Source: Pestalotiopsis fici W106-1 (lineage: Eukaryota; Ascomycota; Sordariomycetes; Amphisphaeriales; Sporocadaceae). From it: a stretch of DNA of 64,000 bases. Shown here piece after piece: positions 35,715 to 48,195 of the stretch. The stretch is from assembly GCF_000516985.1 (NCBI RefSeq), contig NW_006917093.1, positions 4,431,874 to 4,495,873 of the forward strand. Reading direction: 5' to 3'. The notes beneath the pieces were generated by a model. It worked only from the letters and a program-made list of their open reading frames with translations. It was not told where the DNA came from and did not search any database. The number at the start of each line of letters is the position of its first letter. The stretch's first letter is position 1. Both the position numbers and the translations under genes were made by a program.

Positions 35715-37248
35715 ATGGATGCCCCACGCCCAAAAGGTATCGTCGTCTTTGGCGGTGGAACCGCCACCAACAGCCTCGTCGATGTATTGAACGACCTGCG
35801 CGAAAGCAGAGGATGCTCGCTGAGCTATATAATTCCCATTAGCGACAATGGCGGAAGCTCGTCCGAGCTTATTCGTGTATTTGGTGGACCTGGTAGGTGG
35901 ACATGCCAAATGTGAGGAGGTACTGAGTATGAGCTGACACGTGAAATCAAGGAATCGGTGATGTCCGATCTCGTCTTGTTCGGCTGATCCCCAAGCCGGA
36001 CTCGAATGGTGATGTTGCAGCGACCAAGGCGCTGTTCAATTATCGTTTGTCCTCGGAGCCAGAGGCCGCCCGGTCAGAGTGGTTGGACATTGTAGAGGGC
36101 AGGCACCCTCTGTGGGCACAAATCTCAAGCGACAAGCGCGAGCTCATTAGAAGCATCTTCAACATGGTCAACATGGAGATTGTAAAAAGAGCCCGGCCGA
36201 GCTCAACGTTCCATTTTGGAAGGGCTGCAGTGGGCAATATGTTTTTGACTGGGTAAACCATCCCCAAGCATTGTGAGAATGAGTTGGAACTAATCAACTG
36301 AAAAAAAAAACCAGCGCACGCATATTCACTGGCTCTCTCGAGTCGTCCATATATCTGCTTTCCCAAATCTGTTCCATACCCCCTTCCACCTCCGTCCTCC
36401 CTGCCATTAATAGCAACTTTTCCCATCACATCTCTGCCGGGCTTGCAGACGGCACCGTCATTACCGGACAAAATGCCATCTCGCACCCCAGCGAACCCAC
36501 ATCACTCCCCGACGTCAACGGGACGGGGACAGCAACAAGAAACGCTGCCGACTCTACGGGCGTGTCATCGTCGGCCGAGGACACGGACGCGCACGATCTG
36601 ATCGAGGACGCTAATCTGCCGGGCAGCCTCCCCACGCTGCGCAAGCAGTACATAGAGTTTTCCAAATCAAACGAGGACGACGACCTGCCCAGCCGCATAG
36701 ATCGTGTCTGGTACATTAACCCCTACGGCCACGAGATCCGCCCGCGCGCCAACCCGCGCGTAGTCGAGGCCCTCGCGCACGCCAATGCCGTCATTTACAG
36801 CATCGGGTCCCTGTACACGTCGATTGTGCCGAGTCTGATCCTGCGCGGCGTCGGCCACGCCATCGCGCACGCCGGCGTGCGGCACAAGATCCTGATTCTC
36901 AATTCGAGTAATGATCGCGAGACGGGGCCGAGCGCCAGCCCCTTTACTGCGGTGGACTTTGTCAAGGCCATTGCGCGCGCGGCCGCCGAGAGCCAGGGCG
37001 AGTTTGACGGGTTTGGTCGGCACAATGAGGTGCGGCGCTACGTCACCCATCTCGTGCACATGGAGGGCGAGGGCACGCCAGTCGTACAAAAGGATGCACT
37101 TGCAAGCTTGGGAGTCGATTGTATTAGAGTATATGGTCGTCGCGTCGATGGCGTACTGAGGTACGATGAGCAAGGTCTGAAAACTGCCCTTGAGGCCGTC
37201 CTGGGTAGAACTGAAAGGGGCAGAAGCCGAAGAAATACAAAGCAGTAG
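35715..37248 (+). CDS. CofD/YvcK-like (UPF0052) protein
   Basis: Three exons, 35715-35892, 35952-36252, 36315-37248; 470 residues. The N-terminus gives KGIVVFGGGTATNSLVDVL and PISDNGGSSSELIRVFGGPGIGDVRSRLVRL, the nucleotide/phosphosugar-binding core of the CofD/YvcK fold (GGGTG...DNGGSSG...GDIR in bacteria). Further on, HFGRAAVGNMFLTGARIFTGS and a long low-complexity Thr/Ser/Asp insert (about residues 215-260) come before INPYGHEI, SIGSLYTSIVPSLILRGV and the ending GVLRYDEQGLKTALEAVLG. Bacterial YvcK binds UDP-sugars and tunes gluconeogenic growth; CofD transfers lactyl-phosphate in F420 synthesis. Fungi lack F420, so a YvcK-like regulatory role is the more likely, but no fungal function is established to my knowledge. 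Confidence 0.88.
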
Positions 37249-37711
37249 ATCATGAGAAAGAATGAGAATCTCTTCAAAATTGAATAACACTCTAAGGATT
37301 ATCGATCCGTGTGCAATAATATGGATGACTCAAAAGAGGATTGGGTGCATTTCGCGACAGTACTTGGCCATATACATGGAAGATGGTTGTGGTCATGATA
37401 TATTCGTGTCAACAGTAGCAAGTTCAAGGATCTTGAAGAAGTTTAGAACATATTCATTACCTGGGACGGGGCTTGAAATGCAGTGTCTAGGCCCAGGAAA
37501 CGCGACCAATGACTCGTAGCATCCCGGATTCTTAACCGTCCTTCTGCTCCCCATTCTATATGCGAATACGCGCCTCTACAGGACTGACTGCTCTTAATTC
37601 GATGGTTTTTCAATACAGTCAAGCCTTTTCCATTGCACAGCAGGCACAGAATTTCTATCCATCTCCTTGTCCAGCAAGTTCGAACCAACAGTCATGTCTC
37701 CGGGTATATCG
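37249..37711. other. Intergenic between convergent CofD-like and CVNH genes
   Basis: 463 bp between two 3' ends; no gene seen. Confidence 0.5.
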
Positions 37712-38380
37712 TCAGATTCCAGCCGATAGGAAGTCCGGCGGAGTATGGGAGGGATCGTCACAGCCAGTATAGTAGCCCTGGGTCTCGAAGCACCGTAGGT
37801 AGCCATTCTGATCGACCCAGATGGCATCATCTAGCATCAAGCATTAGCCCTCTAGAAACCGTGCCATGCCAGGAATAACAACTCCAAGGGAATTTCTCAA
37901 CAAGAACGTACCAAGCGCGACTGTGGTCGCCTGGATATGTCCCCCGTGGCCCTTACAATTGCAAGACATCATTGTGTTGTTTGGAACAAAGTCGTCCTGG
38001 GGAAATATACAGCCTGAGCACGTCTCGAACGCCGAGCCGTTGATACGCGCCGTAATTGTGCCAAAATTGTTGACAAAACAGCTGACGGGAGAAAAGACCG
38101 TTAGCACATGTATCTTGGCCCAGGCCAGCACGGGCGCATGGGGAGATTCCACGTACGCGTTGAGATCCAAGCCTGAGCAAGTTGGGAAGGGTTGGGCGTG
38201 GCCGTCGTTGGGACAGGTGGCCCAGAGCTCAACGCTCGTAGGAGAAGGACGGAGCCATGCTTGATCGCATGTTGCCTCTGTCCACGGTGTGTGCGAGTCG
38301 CGTAAGCTGATGAAAGGTTTGGCGTGAATAAAGGTAACGATTGTGGAAGCAGAGATGAAGTGCTGAAAAGAAGTCTTCAT
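37712..38380 (-). CDS. Secreted cyanovirin-N homologue (CVNH) domain protein
   Basis: Two exons on the minus strand, 38380-37912 and 37830-37712, with an 81 bp GTACGT...TAG intron; 195 residues. The start MKTSFQHFISASTIVTFIHA is a likely signal peptide. The CVNH core shows ELWATCPND, the half-repeat cysteines in FETCSGCIFPQDD and MMSCNCKGHGG, followed across the splice by TTVALDDAIWVDQNGYLRCF, the characteristic end of the domain, and YYTGCDDPSHTPP. Without splicing the frame would stop early and lose the last strand. CVNH proteins are small lectins with unknown biological roles in filamentous fungi; secretion suggests a cell-surface or host-facing sugar-binding role. Confidence 0.82.
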
Positions 38381-38749
38381 TTTGGAAACGATTCGAAGCT
38401 GTGCTCAATATGCGAGGCGAAGGTTTGTAATTTAGGAACTTTCTAGTGAATCTGTCTGGTTACCTATGCTTGTGCTTGAAAGCAAGCACGGAATCCTTTT
38501 TGTAGTGGGTATTAACCAGGTCAGAAATGGAAACAACCACCTTTGAGCTCAACTCAACATTTCAAGACTCTTGCCAAAAGCAAAGATGAAGAAGAAGAAA
38601 AGATTGAAATGACTCGGTTGCACATGGTCTATTCAGAAAGAAGTTCCACTTGAAAGTATGGAAATTAATTCTTTCATAAGTTATCAACCGTATCTACAAG
38701 ATGGCCCCCAGTTCTTTCAGCTCTGCCACCATCAGTCGCCATTGCCAAC
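38381..38749. other. Intergenic between CVNH gene and hypothetical gene
   Basis: 369 bp; promoter of the CVNH gene and 3' end of the next minus-strand gene. Nothing else seen. Confidence 0.5.
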
Positions 38750-39441
38750 TCAACCGTTCTCTTTTCCCGCCTCCCGTCTTTTATTTAAAGGTGATCTAGA
38801 TCTCAATGAAGGAGACGTAGAATGTAAAGGACTATTCGGGGGAGACTGTGACCTGAACAGGCGAAAACGACGCGATCCTAGATAATCGCTGTCTATGGTA
38901 GAGTCGAAAGATAGGTCGGAAGAAACATCGGACAAATTCTGAAAGTCTTCTTCGTCGTCGTTGAATTGCCACAAATTTCCTAAGTTTGACGATTTAAATG
39001 CCTTTTCGATGTACTTTATTGAATTCGAGCCAGTGTTCCGATGCACTTTCATCTTTTTCTTGTGCTTTCTTAAATCTGAGCGAGTTTTCCGAGGCTCTTC
39101 CGACTCTGCTGGAACTCCTTGTCGCCGACGCCGCCGCCCCTTTGAATGGTACTTGAGAAAGTTTCCTGTACAGTCCTTGTGACCCTGTGACTGCCGTAGA
39201 CGGGACACTTCAAATAGATGCTTGCTACAAAGCTTCTGCATCTTTTCGATGCAGCTAAGCAACAAGGGGGCAAGCGGCTCCTGGCTAGGGGTCTTAATAA
39301 CGTACAGTAACAATTGTTTGTATAAGTCTCAGAAGCAGACTGAATTTGGATACTTGGCATTGAACTGGGCGTAAGAGACCTGGCAATGGCGGTCAAACCA
39401 AAGTCAGGGCCCAGGTGGATAGAAGGGACGCGCCGAGGCAT
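38750..39441 (-). CDS. Hypothetical basic, Ser/Pro-rich protein
   Basis: Proposed model on the minus strand: exon 39441-39399 (MPRRVPSIHLGPDF), intron 39398-39328 with a weak GTTTGA donor, exon 39327-38750; 206 residues. The second exon is convincing on its own: DLYKQLLLYVIKTPSQEPLAPLL is helical, then a basic patch with GRRRRRQG and LRKHKKKMK (likely nuclear localisation), then acidic WQFNDDEEDFQ, and a tail of SQSPPNSPLHS / RSRSP repeats ending in REAGKENG. The SP sites and KEN-like end resemble cell-cycle-regulated nuclear proteins, which is only a resemblance. Without the proposed intron the upstream frame meets a TGA. I recognise no family; the 5' part is uncertain. Confidence 0.45.
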
Positions 39442-39692
39442 ATGTAAGTATTGTGAACAACACTCGACGTATCTCTCAGCTTTGGTTGGCTGAGAACACA
39501 GCAAGACTATTGCTACTACATTCGCAAAACAATGTCGCAAGCACCATATACTTGAGTTTGCGGAAAAGTCGCTGACATGGAATAAGTCTTTCATACCCAC
39601 ACAAAGCAGGCTGGTGTGATCTAGCTATACATTTGGGTATTTATCATAACGTGTCTTTTAGGGACATGCATTCAGAACCTGCACGACTATGT

Positions 39693-41588
39693 CTAGGCAT
39701 GCTCAACCTGCTCGGCTGGTCCAAACTCCCGTTCCTTCTCGTTTACGACGGCATCTTGACGTTCCGCATCCTCGTTACCATGCAGACCGATCTTGTACCA
39801 AGGCAGGTCAAACAGCCTGTTCATGCTCTCCAGCGACCGACCAGAGGTCTCAGGGACAGAGAACCACACCCAGAATCCACCCAGGATGGTGACCGCGGCA
39901 AAGAACCAGAAGGTGCCTTTGGGGCTGATACCTCCTTCGCCACTAGGGATCAGCATATTGGGTACCTGCAGGGTTGCTATTTTAGCTTTCTTTCTTACGC
40001 AGGTCCGAACGAAAATGATACAAAGTTGCATCGAAGCAGGGGCCAAGGTCAACTTACTGCACGCGAATTGCCATATTGATTGACAAAGTGAAGCATCATG
40101 GTAAAGGATGTAGCAGCGGCTCGGATCCGCAGAGGGAACAATTCAGCCGTGAGAAGGTATTGCATCTAATTGCGAAAACAAATGTCAGCATCTTGATCCT
40201 TCACTACAAGCATTCAAAAGCATGGGAACAACACGACTTACACTATTCCAGCCAAGAGCCCAACCCATACCCGAGATGTAAATCATGGCAACAGCACCGC
40301 GACTGGCACCCTTTTCGGCCGCCGGTAAGACATAATCGTCAACGACGCCGAGCTCGGGAACTGCAGTCAGGAAGCCGGCAATGTAGACCATGGCTATGGC
40401 TTGGAAGGTGATACCAATGAGAAGCGCTCGCTTCCTGCCAATAACATCAACGAGGAAGAGGGCGCAAATGATGGCAGCAACAAGCTTGACAATACCGAAC
40501 ACGGCAGTAACCAGGAGAGACTCGTTCTGTCCGGTAATACCGAGAAGCTTGAACAAGTCGGGGGCATACAAGGTAATGGAGCCGGCACCGGACCACTGGC
40601 TGAGAAACTGGACCATGGAACTGAGGTAGAGGCGGTACAGCGTGCTGGGGATGAACATCTCCTTGAGAATGCCGAACCAGCCAGCTCCCTTGGTGGCTTC
40701 CAGTTCATCCTCGTGCGCCCTGACGATGCCATTGATTTCACTGACCACATAGGGGTCCTCCTTGGGGAGGTTACGCAGCCGGGACATGACCTCGATGGCG
40801 CGATCCAGCTTACCGCGCTTGATGAGGTAGCGAGGCGACTCATACTGGAAGAGGGTGAGGATCAAGATCAATCCCGCAAAGATGATGTGTAGGGACGTCG
40901 GCGCCATCCATCGGATATGGCTTACATCGCCCAGGTTAATCTGAGCGCCGTAGTTTGCAAAATAAGCCAGCACGATACCGAGATAGACGAATCCGGTAAA
41001 GATGCAGGTGCAAAGTCCACGAACGGATGCTGGAGCAATCTCGGCAATGTAGACTGGACCAACCACAGGGGTCTGGCCGACACCCAAACCAGCAATGAAC
41101 CGGCCAGCGTATACAGCGCCGAGGTTTCCATTGTTGCCGAGGAAGATTGCAATTCCGACAATCCAGACAAGGCAGAGTTCTCTGGTGGCCCAGATACGGC
41201 CAATGCGATCACAAATCAAGAAAGCGCTGGTCACGAGACGAGTGTAAGCCGATGTGACGGAGAGGAGTGAGTTGTGCTTTGTGGCGACAAGGATAAGGAA
41301 GCTTGCTTACAAGAGGGCACCGCCAACCGAACCAATCTGAACCATGGCAGAGACATTGGCCTTGATGTTGGTCTTTTCCGAGTCGGAATAGGAAGAATAG
41401 TTGATGCTGTTCTGGAAATCTTTCGAGTTGAAGGCACCCGAGATCAAACCCTCGTCGACGCCACGAGCGGCACCCAACAGGGCAAAGGAGATGACGGCAA
41501 ACCACAGGCGCCAGTTGAAGACGCCCTTTGGTTCGTTCAAATTCTTCAATTTGAAGATGTTGACGGGTTTTTTAACCCCTCCAGCCAT
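39693..41588 (-). CDS. MFS sugar/quinate-type transporter
   Basis: Four exons on the minus strand, 41588-41311, 41226-40242, 40165-40058, 39965-39693; 547 residues, normal for the sugar porter family. Family signatures: GAARGVDEGLISG in helix 1, ICDRIGRIWATR (the D-R-x-G-R loop between helices 2 and 3), GVGQTPVVGPVYIAEIAPASVRG in helix 5, ESPRYLIKRGK (the PESPR-like motif after helix 6), QFLSQWSGAGSITLYAP in helix 7, VDVIGRKRALL, and VPETSGRSLE after helix 12. The closest look is to the fungal quinate/galacturonate group of the sugar porters, but the sugar cannot be decided. Proton-driven import through the plasma membrane. All three introns have GTAAG donors. Confidence 0.92.
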
Positions 41589-44500
41589 CTTTGCGCCCGT
41601 CTCACGTATACAATCTTGAATTGATAGTAATACAGAAATGGACCGGGATGGGAACTGACTTCGCAACAGGTCCTCCAGAGTCTAGACGGGAGATGGGCTA
41701 GATATACTTTTACAAGAGGGGGCAGAGGGAGGGCTTTTTGTCATTCATCTGACAGGAGCTGAAAGGGCCCGACTGAGTTCGGCAGTCTGTCTCCCGAGAG
41801 AAACAGATGTAAAAGTCATTATCGTCTACGGGGGCTAGCTAGATCGACGGCCGGCAACGCAGACGAATGAGGAGAGAAAAAAAAAGATTTGGGATTGGGC
41901 GATCGACTCATTCACCAGGTATCCCTGCTCCTCCTCTCGAATGTTCGTGATCACATTGTCGCCCACTTTCACTTCACCCCGTTTCCCCCAGATACGGTAG
42001 ATGGGCGTTCCAAAGTCAGACATTCATAAGCCGCCCCGCAAATACTGCTCCATAATTACCAACAACTCGACTGACCCTACCAGGCCTGCTTAGTATGACC
42101 TACCTATTGTTTCCAGATACGCGCGTGCATATATGCACGGAATGGGCATGGCATGGCTGATATGCAGCACAGCAGGTGGGAATCATTAGTGGGCACTAGG
42201 GTCAGCAGTCGGTAACATGGATTCACTGAGCTCACGCGTTTTCCCAGCAAGCAGTTGGCAGTTTGGAACTTGGCAGCAGTAAGAATAAGGGATCGCATCC
42301 ACCAACTGAACCAAAACCCCACGGGCTCGTGTCGCGGCCAAGAAGGCCAAGTGGCGGGGTCCCCGCATTCCTCTTTTCAGTTATGTGTCTCTTGTCTTTT
42401 GGGTCCCCAATCGTACCATTAGCCATTTGATTAGTCTTGCCAAGGAGCACCAACGAGGGCCAGGGAGGAATGGCGGGCCATTGAGAGCGCGTGTAGATAC
42501 CCAAAAAGGTGGGAAAACTGACGAAGCGCCAAGGAGCGATGGAGTTGGTGTTTGGCCAAGACTTTCCCAAGAGAATGGGGGAGTGGGTAGCACTTTTAAG
42601 TAGTAGTTGGTAATATAGCACACATGTACGTATGTCGTAGTCAGTTCCCAGTGTATGTACGAAGCAAGTAGGGTACAGTGGGTGCAGTGGGTGCACCGCA
42701 TTGAATTTCCCTTCCCCTCAAAAGAGCTCCAGTGCACAAGCTCACCAAGCCTTCTGGGCCTTCTGGGCAGAGGGTCCTTCTGTCCGGAGAGAACCGACCG
42801 GTGCAACGTTGTCGTTGTCAATGTCGTTCCCCCGCGATGGAGAAAACAAAAGCTGGGTCGAGAGCTGGGCCATTGTCCATCTTTAGAAGCCGCAAAGGCC
42901 CGGAACCCGCATAGACGCCCGGAGCCGCACAATTTGAGGTGGTAATTGATAGCATGTGCTCCGCCGCGGGGAGCCTCAAATAATCCAAGGTGGTAATACA
43001 CCGGAGCCCACCACCAAAATACGTTTGTCTCTAATGAATCCCATGTCGAGGTAGGGAGGTAGGTAAGCAACGGCGGTGGCGGCGGGTGGGCGGGCGACAC
43101 CCGGCGCGATGGATCCCAAGAACCAAATGCTTGGAGATTCCAGCGGCGTCGTTGGACAGAAGCAGCAGGCATCATTTGGTTCTTTGCAAACCACCAGACT
43201 ACTTTTGGCCTGTCGTCCGGGGTAAGCGTCTTGGCGGCTCACGCGAAATATTCCCCCCGTCTTTCTCAACATGACAAACACTTTTTCAACCCCCATTGAG
43301 TTTTCTCTCACTTGCTGAGATACAGAGTACAGTTGTTGATCTGCCGGCCGACCCTCGCTTCCCAACTAACTAGTAGAAAATATACTAACGGTGAACAGGT
43401 AGTCCGCCATCGGATCGGGGATCGCCTCTCACCCAAGTTTTGCCTGCCGCACAAAGAGAACAACTAGGCGAGTTGTTAGGCTATGGAATTATGGTTCAAC
43501 CGGTCTTTCCCCGATATCAAAAATGCAGATCATCAGTGTACCTGGGCAAGTCCTGGTTTAAACGAGTCTGGCCTTGTTGAAAATTGAACCCTCAAACCTC
43601 CCACCATCCCCTTGACGAGCACACGAGGGAATCGCACACACACACGTTCTGACGTGTGGCTTGGAAGCCTGCCAATCATGCAGAACATCACCAAATGGCA
43701 AGCCATTTTCAACCCGGGCTTGCCCGAGCATAACACCATCGGAAAGGTATTCATGCAAGTGTTTGTTCGCTTATTCTAGTTCCAACATTTAGTATTGGAT
43801 AAACTACATGTAGGCATTTTGCAAGAGAGAACGAGTGATTCCCCGATTGGATGGATCAACAAGAACTTCAAAATCCCCGCCATGTTTTACGATCAGGCTC
43901 TAGGGAGCCTCTTCCGAAAGCTGAAATCGTTAGCCTTTCCAGGGGTGTTATGGTGAAAAGAGGGGGAGGAATTCTCAGATGCTCGGAAGTCTTCTTTTGG
44001 CTGAGAGCTTCTAGCGTATGACAGCCACTACAGGCCGCGAAACGCGGCTGTGACCATCTAGACGCTACGATGGGAAGATTCTTGAGTTTCCCATGTGAAC
44101 TTAACAACTATTATCTTGACTCTTAGAGAATCCATGTCTGAAAGTATAGTGTTTTGATATTACGTGAGGAATGAAGGCAAATTGAGGATGATTCTTGAAC
44201 GAGCAAGAATCAAGTGGCGCAAAAACAGGTCACAAGTGAATCATGCATAATCAGCGACCTCTTCAAGACATTACACGTTGTTTTCAGATCGATACATCTT
44301 CATCATCATTGTAGGTTCATCGCGCAGTCTGAAGCATTGCTGGCAGATGTGGCCTCGAAAGTCGACAAGTCATGGGCAGAAAACGAGAAAGTAACGGTTG
44401 AATGCTAAGTATATATAGAATTATGTTACAAATATCATTATATAATTCACGGAAAATGCTCGTGTGTCAGAGTCTGTTCTATGAAAATACTCTTGTACAA

Positions 44501-44666
44501 TTCATGTGTTTCCCTCATAAAGTAATTGAGATGAATACAAACACAGCTCGCAATCATGCTTCAAAATATCCATCGTTGATTACTTAATTACAGTAAATGT
44601 AACAAGTCGGGACTCTCTTTCAAGGATACAACAAATCATTATTCATGTACGTAAAAAATCTATGGT
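41589..44666. other. Large intergenic region, transporter to Ca2+-ATPase
   Basis: 3,078 bp. The transporter's promoter is at its left, and the 3' end of the Ca2+-ATPase at its right. Minus-strand frames of up to 264 codons (42,381-43,175) exist but show no domain and overlap equally long frames on the other strand. Proline/tryptophan-rich translation of GC-rich, simple DNA explains them. No RNA gene recognised. Confidence 0.5.
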
Positions 44667-47600
44667 CTATACTGCCTCTGAAACGACAACAGCTGGGGTA
44701 TCATTATTCGTTGCCTCCTTCTCTCTATCCTCACTCTCTTGTACCTTTTCCTTCCTGAACTTTTGCGCCGGCTTCTTGAATACTCTTGCTAGGCTGGAGA
44801 AGAAGGCACCGAGCGCCCTATACGCGACCACGACGGGCTTGCCGACGGTATGCGCAATCTTGGCGAACCACGGGTCAGGGAAGAGCCGGATCACAACGGC
44901 CCAGGGCAGAGACAGCGACGCCAGGACGAGGCAAATGGCCCACTGGACGCCGTTGAGCGGCTTGATGGAGAAGACGGTGCCGCCGACAAAGACAATGGCG
45001 ACCTGGGCGCCGACCATGATGCAGTTGATGACAATGAAGAACTGGTTGCGGTGGATGCCCTCGAAAATGTTGAACTTGTTGTCTAGGCGGCGGTTGTTGA
45101 ATTGGTTAAAGATTTGCATCCAGACAAAGGTGTTGAAGACAATCGTGTCCAGCTCCGTCATCTGGGTCTCGTTGTTGACGTCGTAGCCGAGAATTGCGTG
45201 TCCGGCAAAGTACAGGACAAGGGTGACGGCAAGTTGGAAGATGGACTGTCCAATGATCATCTTCCACATATTTGTGGTAATCAGCGGTGCCTTCTTTGGC
45301 TGGGGAGGTCGGTCAAGAATCTTCTCCGTGGGCGGGTCAGTAGCTAGAGCCAGCGCTGCAAAGGTGTCCATGATGAGATTGACCCAGAGCAGCTGGATGG
45401 CAGTCAAGACACTGGTAAAGTCAGAGCTCGAGACACCGCTGATGAAGGCGAGGAGGACGGCGGTAATGTTGACAGTGATCTGGAACTGCAAGAACTTCTG
45501 AACAGCGTCGTTGACGGCGCGACCCCATTTGAGAGCGACGATCATGGAGGCAAAGTTGTCATCCATCAAGACAATGGCAGAGGCTTCCTTGGCCACCTCG
45601 GTTCCAGCGATTCCCATGGAGAAGCCGACGTCTGCTGCCTTGAGTGCTGGCGCGTCATTGGTACCATCGCCAGTTACTGCTACGGTTTCGCCAAGAGCCT
45701 TGAGACGGGTCACGAGAATGCGCTTGTCCTCGGGAGAAGAGCGCGCCAGGACTTGCAGCTTGGGCAGAGTCTCGTTCATGGCCTCCTCGCTCAGCGTCCT
45801 GAAAACGGGTCCCTCCATGACGATACCTTCGCCGACGAGAATGCCACATTCTTTGGCAATGGCTTGGGCGGTCAGAATGTTGTCACCCGTAACCATGCGC
45901 ACCACGATGCCGGCTGTTTGGGCCTTCTTGACGGCCTCGGGGACACCTGGTCTGACAGGATCCTGGATACCGACAAGACCGAAGAAGACGAGGTCCTTCA
46001 GGACTGAGGACAGCGTGACGTGGTCGTCCTCGATCTCAACTCCAGCCGGAGGCCACTGAGCGTAGTCGCGATACACAAGTCCAATGGTTCTCAGGGACTT
46101 CTTGGCATAAGAATCAATGGTAGTTTGAAGTGTCTCCCGATCAGATTGGCTCATGCCTTCCTCTTCCAGCGTCTCCACGTTGGCTTTGGATGCGCAGTAG
46201 CCGAGAAGAATTTCCGAAGCACCCTTGATCAAGAGACGGTAGGCACCAGATCGGAGTCGAATGACGGCGCCCATACACTTCTTGGTCGAATCAAACGGCA
46301 TCATCTGCACAATATCCTCGTTGGCGCGGATCTCGGACAGCGATTGCATGCCAAGGTGGTCCTTGGCCAGCTGCAAGAGGGCAGTCTCGGTCTTGGAGCC
46401 AATGAAGCCGGTCTCTCCGCCGTCTTCGCCTTCGAATGCCGTCGAGTTGATGGCGACAGACTGGACAATCAAATCCTTGGCAGCGGCCGACAAGCTGGAT
46501 GCCCATTGAGAGGCGCCTTTCTCATCGCCATCACTCTTGTCACTCTTGGCAAAGCGAGAAGTGCCAAATGTTCCGGCAACAACCGTCATCTTGTTGGTAG
46601 TCAGAGTACCAGTCTTGTCTGAGCAAATAGTGGTGGCGTTTCCCATGGTCTCGCATGCTCTCAGAATGCGGACCAAGTTGTTCTCCTTGACGAGGCGCGT
46701 AGTGGCAAATGCCAAAGCAAGTGTGACGGCTAGAGGTAGACCCTCGGGTACTGCGACGACCTTTGATTTATGTTAGCTTGTTCTCATAATCACTCATATA
46801 TCGAAGTCGACTTACAATGATGGTGACGGTAACAATCAAGATATCTAGAAATGTAAAGGCCTTCTCGGTCGGCGCTCTGGTATCCCACTGGAGGCTGACC
46901 AGGAAACGGATCAAGAGAACGGTGAAGAGCAATCCAGCTGCGGTACTGCCAAGCTTTGCAATCGCCATTGCCAGACCTTCCAGCTTCTTCTGTAGAGGTG
47001 TTGACTCCGTCTCCGTGCGCACAGATATCATGATCTTTCCAAAGCTCGAGTGAACGCCGACAGATGTACAGACAAACGTGCCGACACCTTCAAGGACTTT
47101 GGCGCCCGAAATGATAAAGGGGTCCAACTCCTTGTGCATGTTGCCAGATTCGAGGGCCTTCATGACTTGGTCTCCCGGCGTCTTCTTGATTGCGTCGGAT
47201 TCTCCAGTTGCCGAGGATTCATCACACTTGAGGTCGTGTCCTTCGATAAAGATGCCGTCGACCGGGACCAGGTCACCGGGCTCCAGGTGGATAACATCTC
47301 CGACGAGAACCTCGTAAATGTTGATCATGAACGACTTGCCGGAGCGAATGACCTTGATTTCACGGTCATCCTTCTTGGCATTAAGCTTGACAAAGGCACG
47401 CTCCTTTTGCCAATCGTTTAATGATCCAACACCGACCACAATGATAATAGCAACGATAATTCCGACTCCCTCAATCCAGTCAACTGAGGGAGGAGAACCT
47501 TCCGGGTGGACTACGCCAAGAGTTTCGTAGAGACCGAGTGCCAAAGATATGACGGCAGCTACTGTCAGTAAAATAAGTACTTTATCGTTATAAGCGTTCC

Positions 47601-48195
47601 ACATCAATCTCCACAGAGGGGTGGCCTTTTTCGCGGGCAACACATTTTTGCCGTATACTCTGATGCGGTCATCAAAGGCTTTGCTGTCCTTGTGTGGAGT
47701 CTGGCCCTTTTCTGTATGATTTATCGTGCCCGAAACGGCCTCGTCAAAGGTGACCCTGGCTGGGATGCCAGTCTCATCGACACTGAGGCCCGATTCCAGG
47801 TTGGTTTGCAGTCCTCTCTCTATGCCCCTGAGTCCACCCAGTGCCCTATATGCAGGCAGGGACTTGGGACCCAGCAGCTTGTTCAGCTGACCTGGACTAT
47901 AGCCAAATGGATTGTTCTCGACGTAGAAATCATTTTCTGTTCCGGGGTCTGGCCGTAATGCAGTATCTGCATCGACGGCTGTAGTAGCAAAACTCGATGC
48001 GCGACTTCTATTGCTTGGAGTAAGGAACGGGTCTGACTTTGCTGACTTTGAAGGTGTGAGGAAAGGGTTGGATATAGTCGACTCGCCCGAAGGGGTGATG
48101 GCATCGGACCCAGCAGTACTACACGAACTATTGTTTCGACAATGAGTGTTTACTGTCAGTGTAGGCGGTGGGGGCGCCAAGCTGTCCCCGGCCAT
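44667..48195 (-). CDS. P2B-type Ca2+-transporting ATPase (PMC1/PMCA family)
   Basis: Two exons on the minus strand, 48195-46816 and 46760-44667 (55 bp intron); 1,157 residues. ATG at 48195 chosen as first in frame. Motifs: KVLVGDVIHLEPGDLVPVDG-type actuator region, DESSATGESDAI, the calcium-site helix AVPEGLPLAVTLALAF beginning exactly at exon 2, ICSDKTGTLTTNKM with phosphorylated Asp508, TGDN, and GDGTNDAPALKAADVGFSMG. The Ser/Thr-rich N-terminus (STAGSDAITPSG...) fits regulation at the N-terminal end. In fungi these pumps move Ca2+ into the vacuole or out across the plasma membrane and are usually induced through calcineurin. Several paralogues are normal, so I give no symbol. Confidence 0.95.

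Noticed and set aside
37670..37700. gttcgaacc-like string resembling a tRNA T-arm
   Set aside because: It lies by the CVNH 3' end and no acceptor, D-arm or anticodon stem can be paired around it. No tRNA was found in the window.
42381..43175. Minus-strand frame of 264 codons in the large transporter/Ca2+-ATPase gap
   Set aside because: Low-complexity Pro/Trp/Ser text, overlapped by equally open frames on the other strand; no start context or domain.
43540..43760. Short overlapping frames near ca-repeats before the Ca2+-ATPase
   Set aside because: No family match; simple-sequence DNA.
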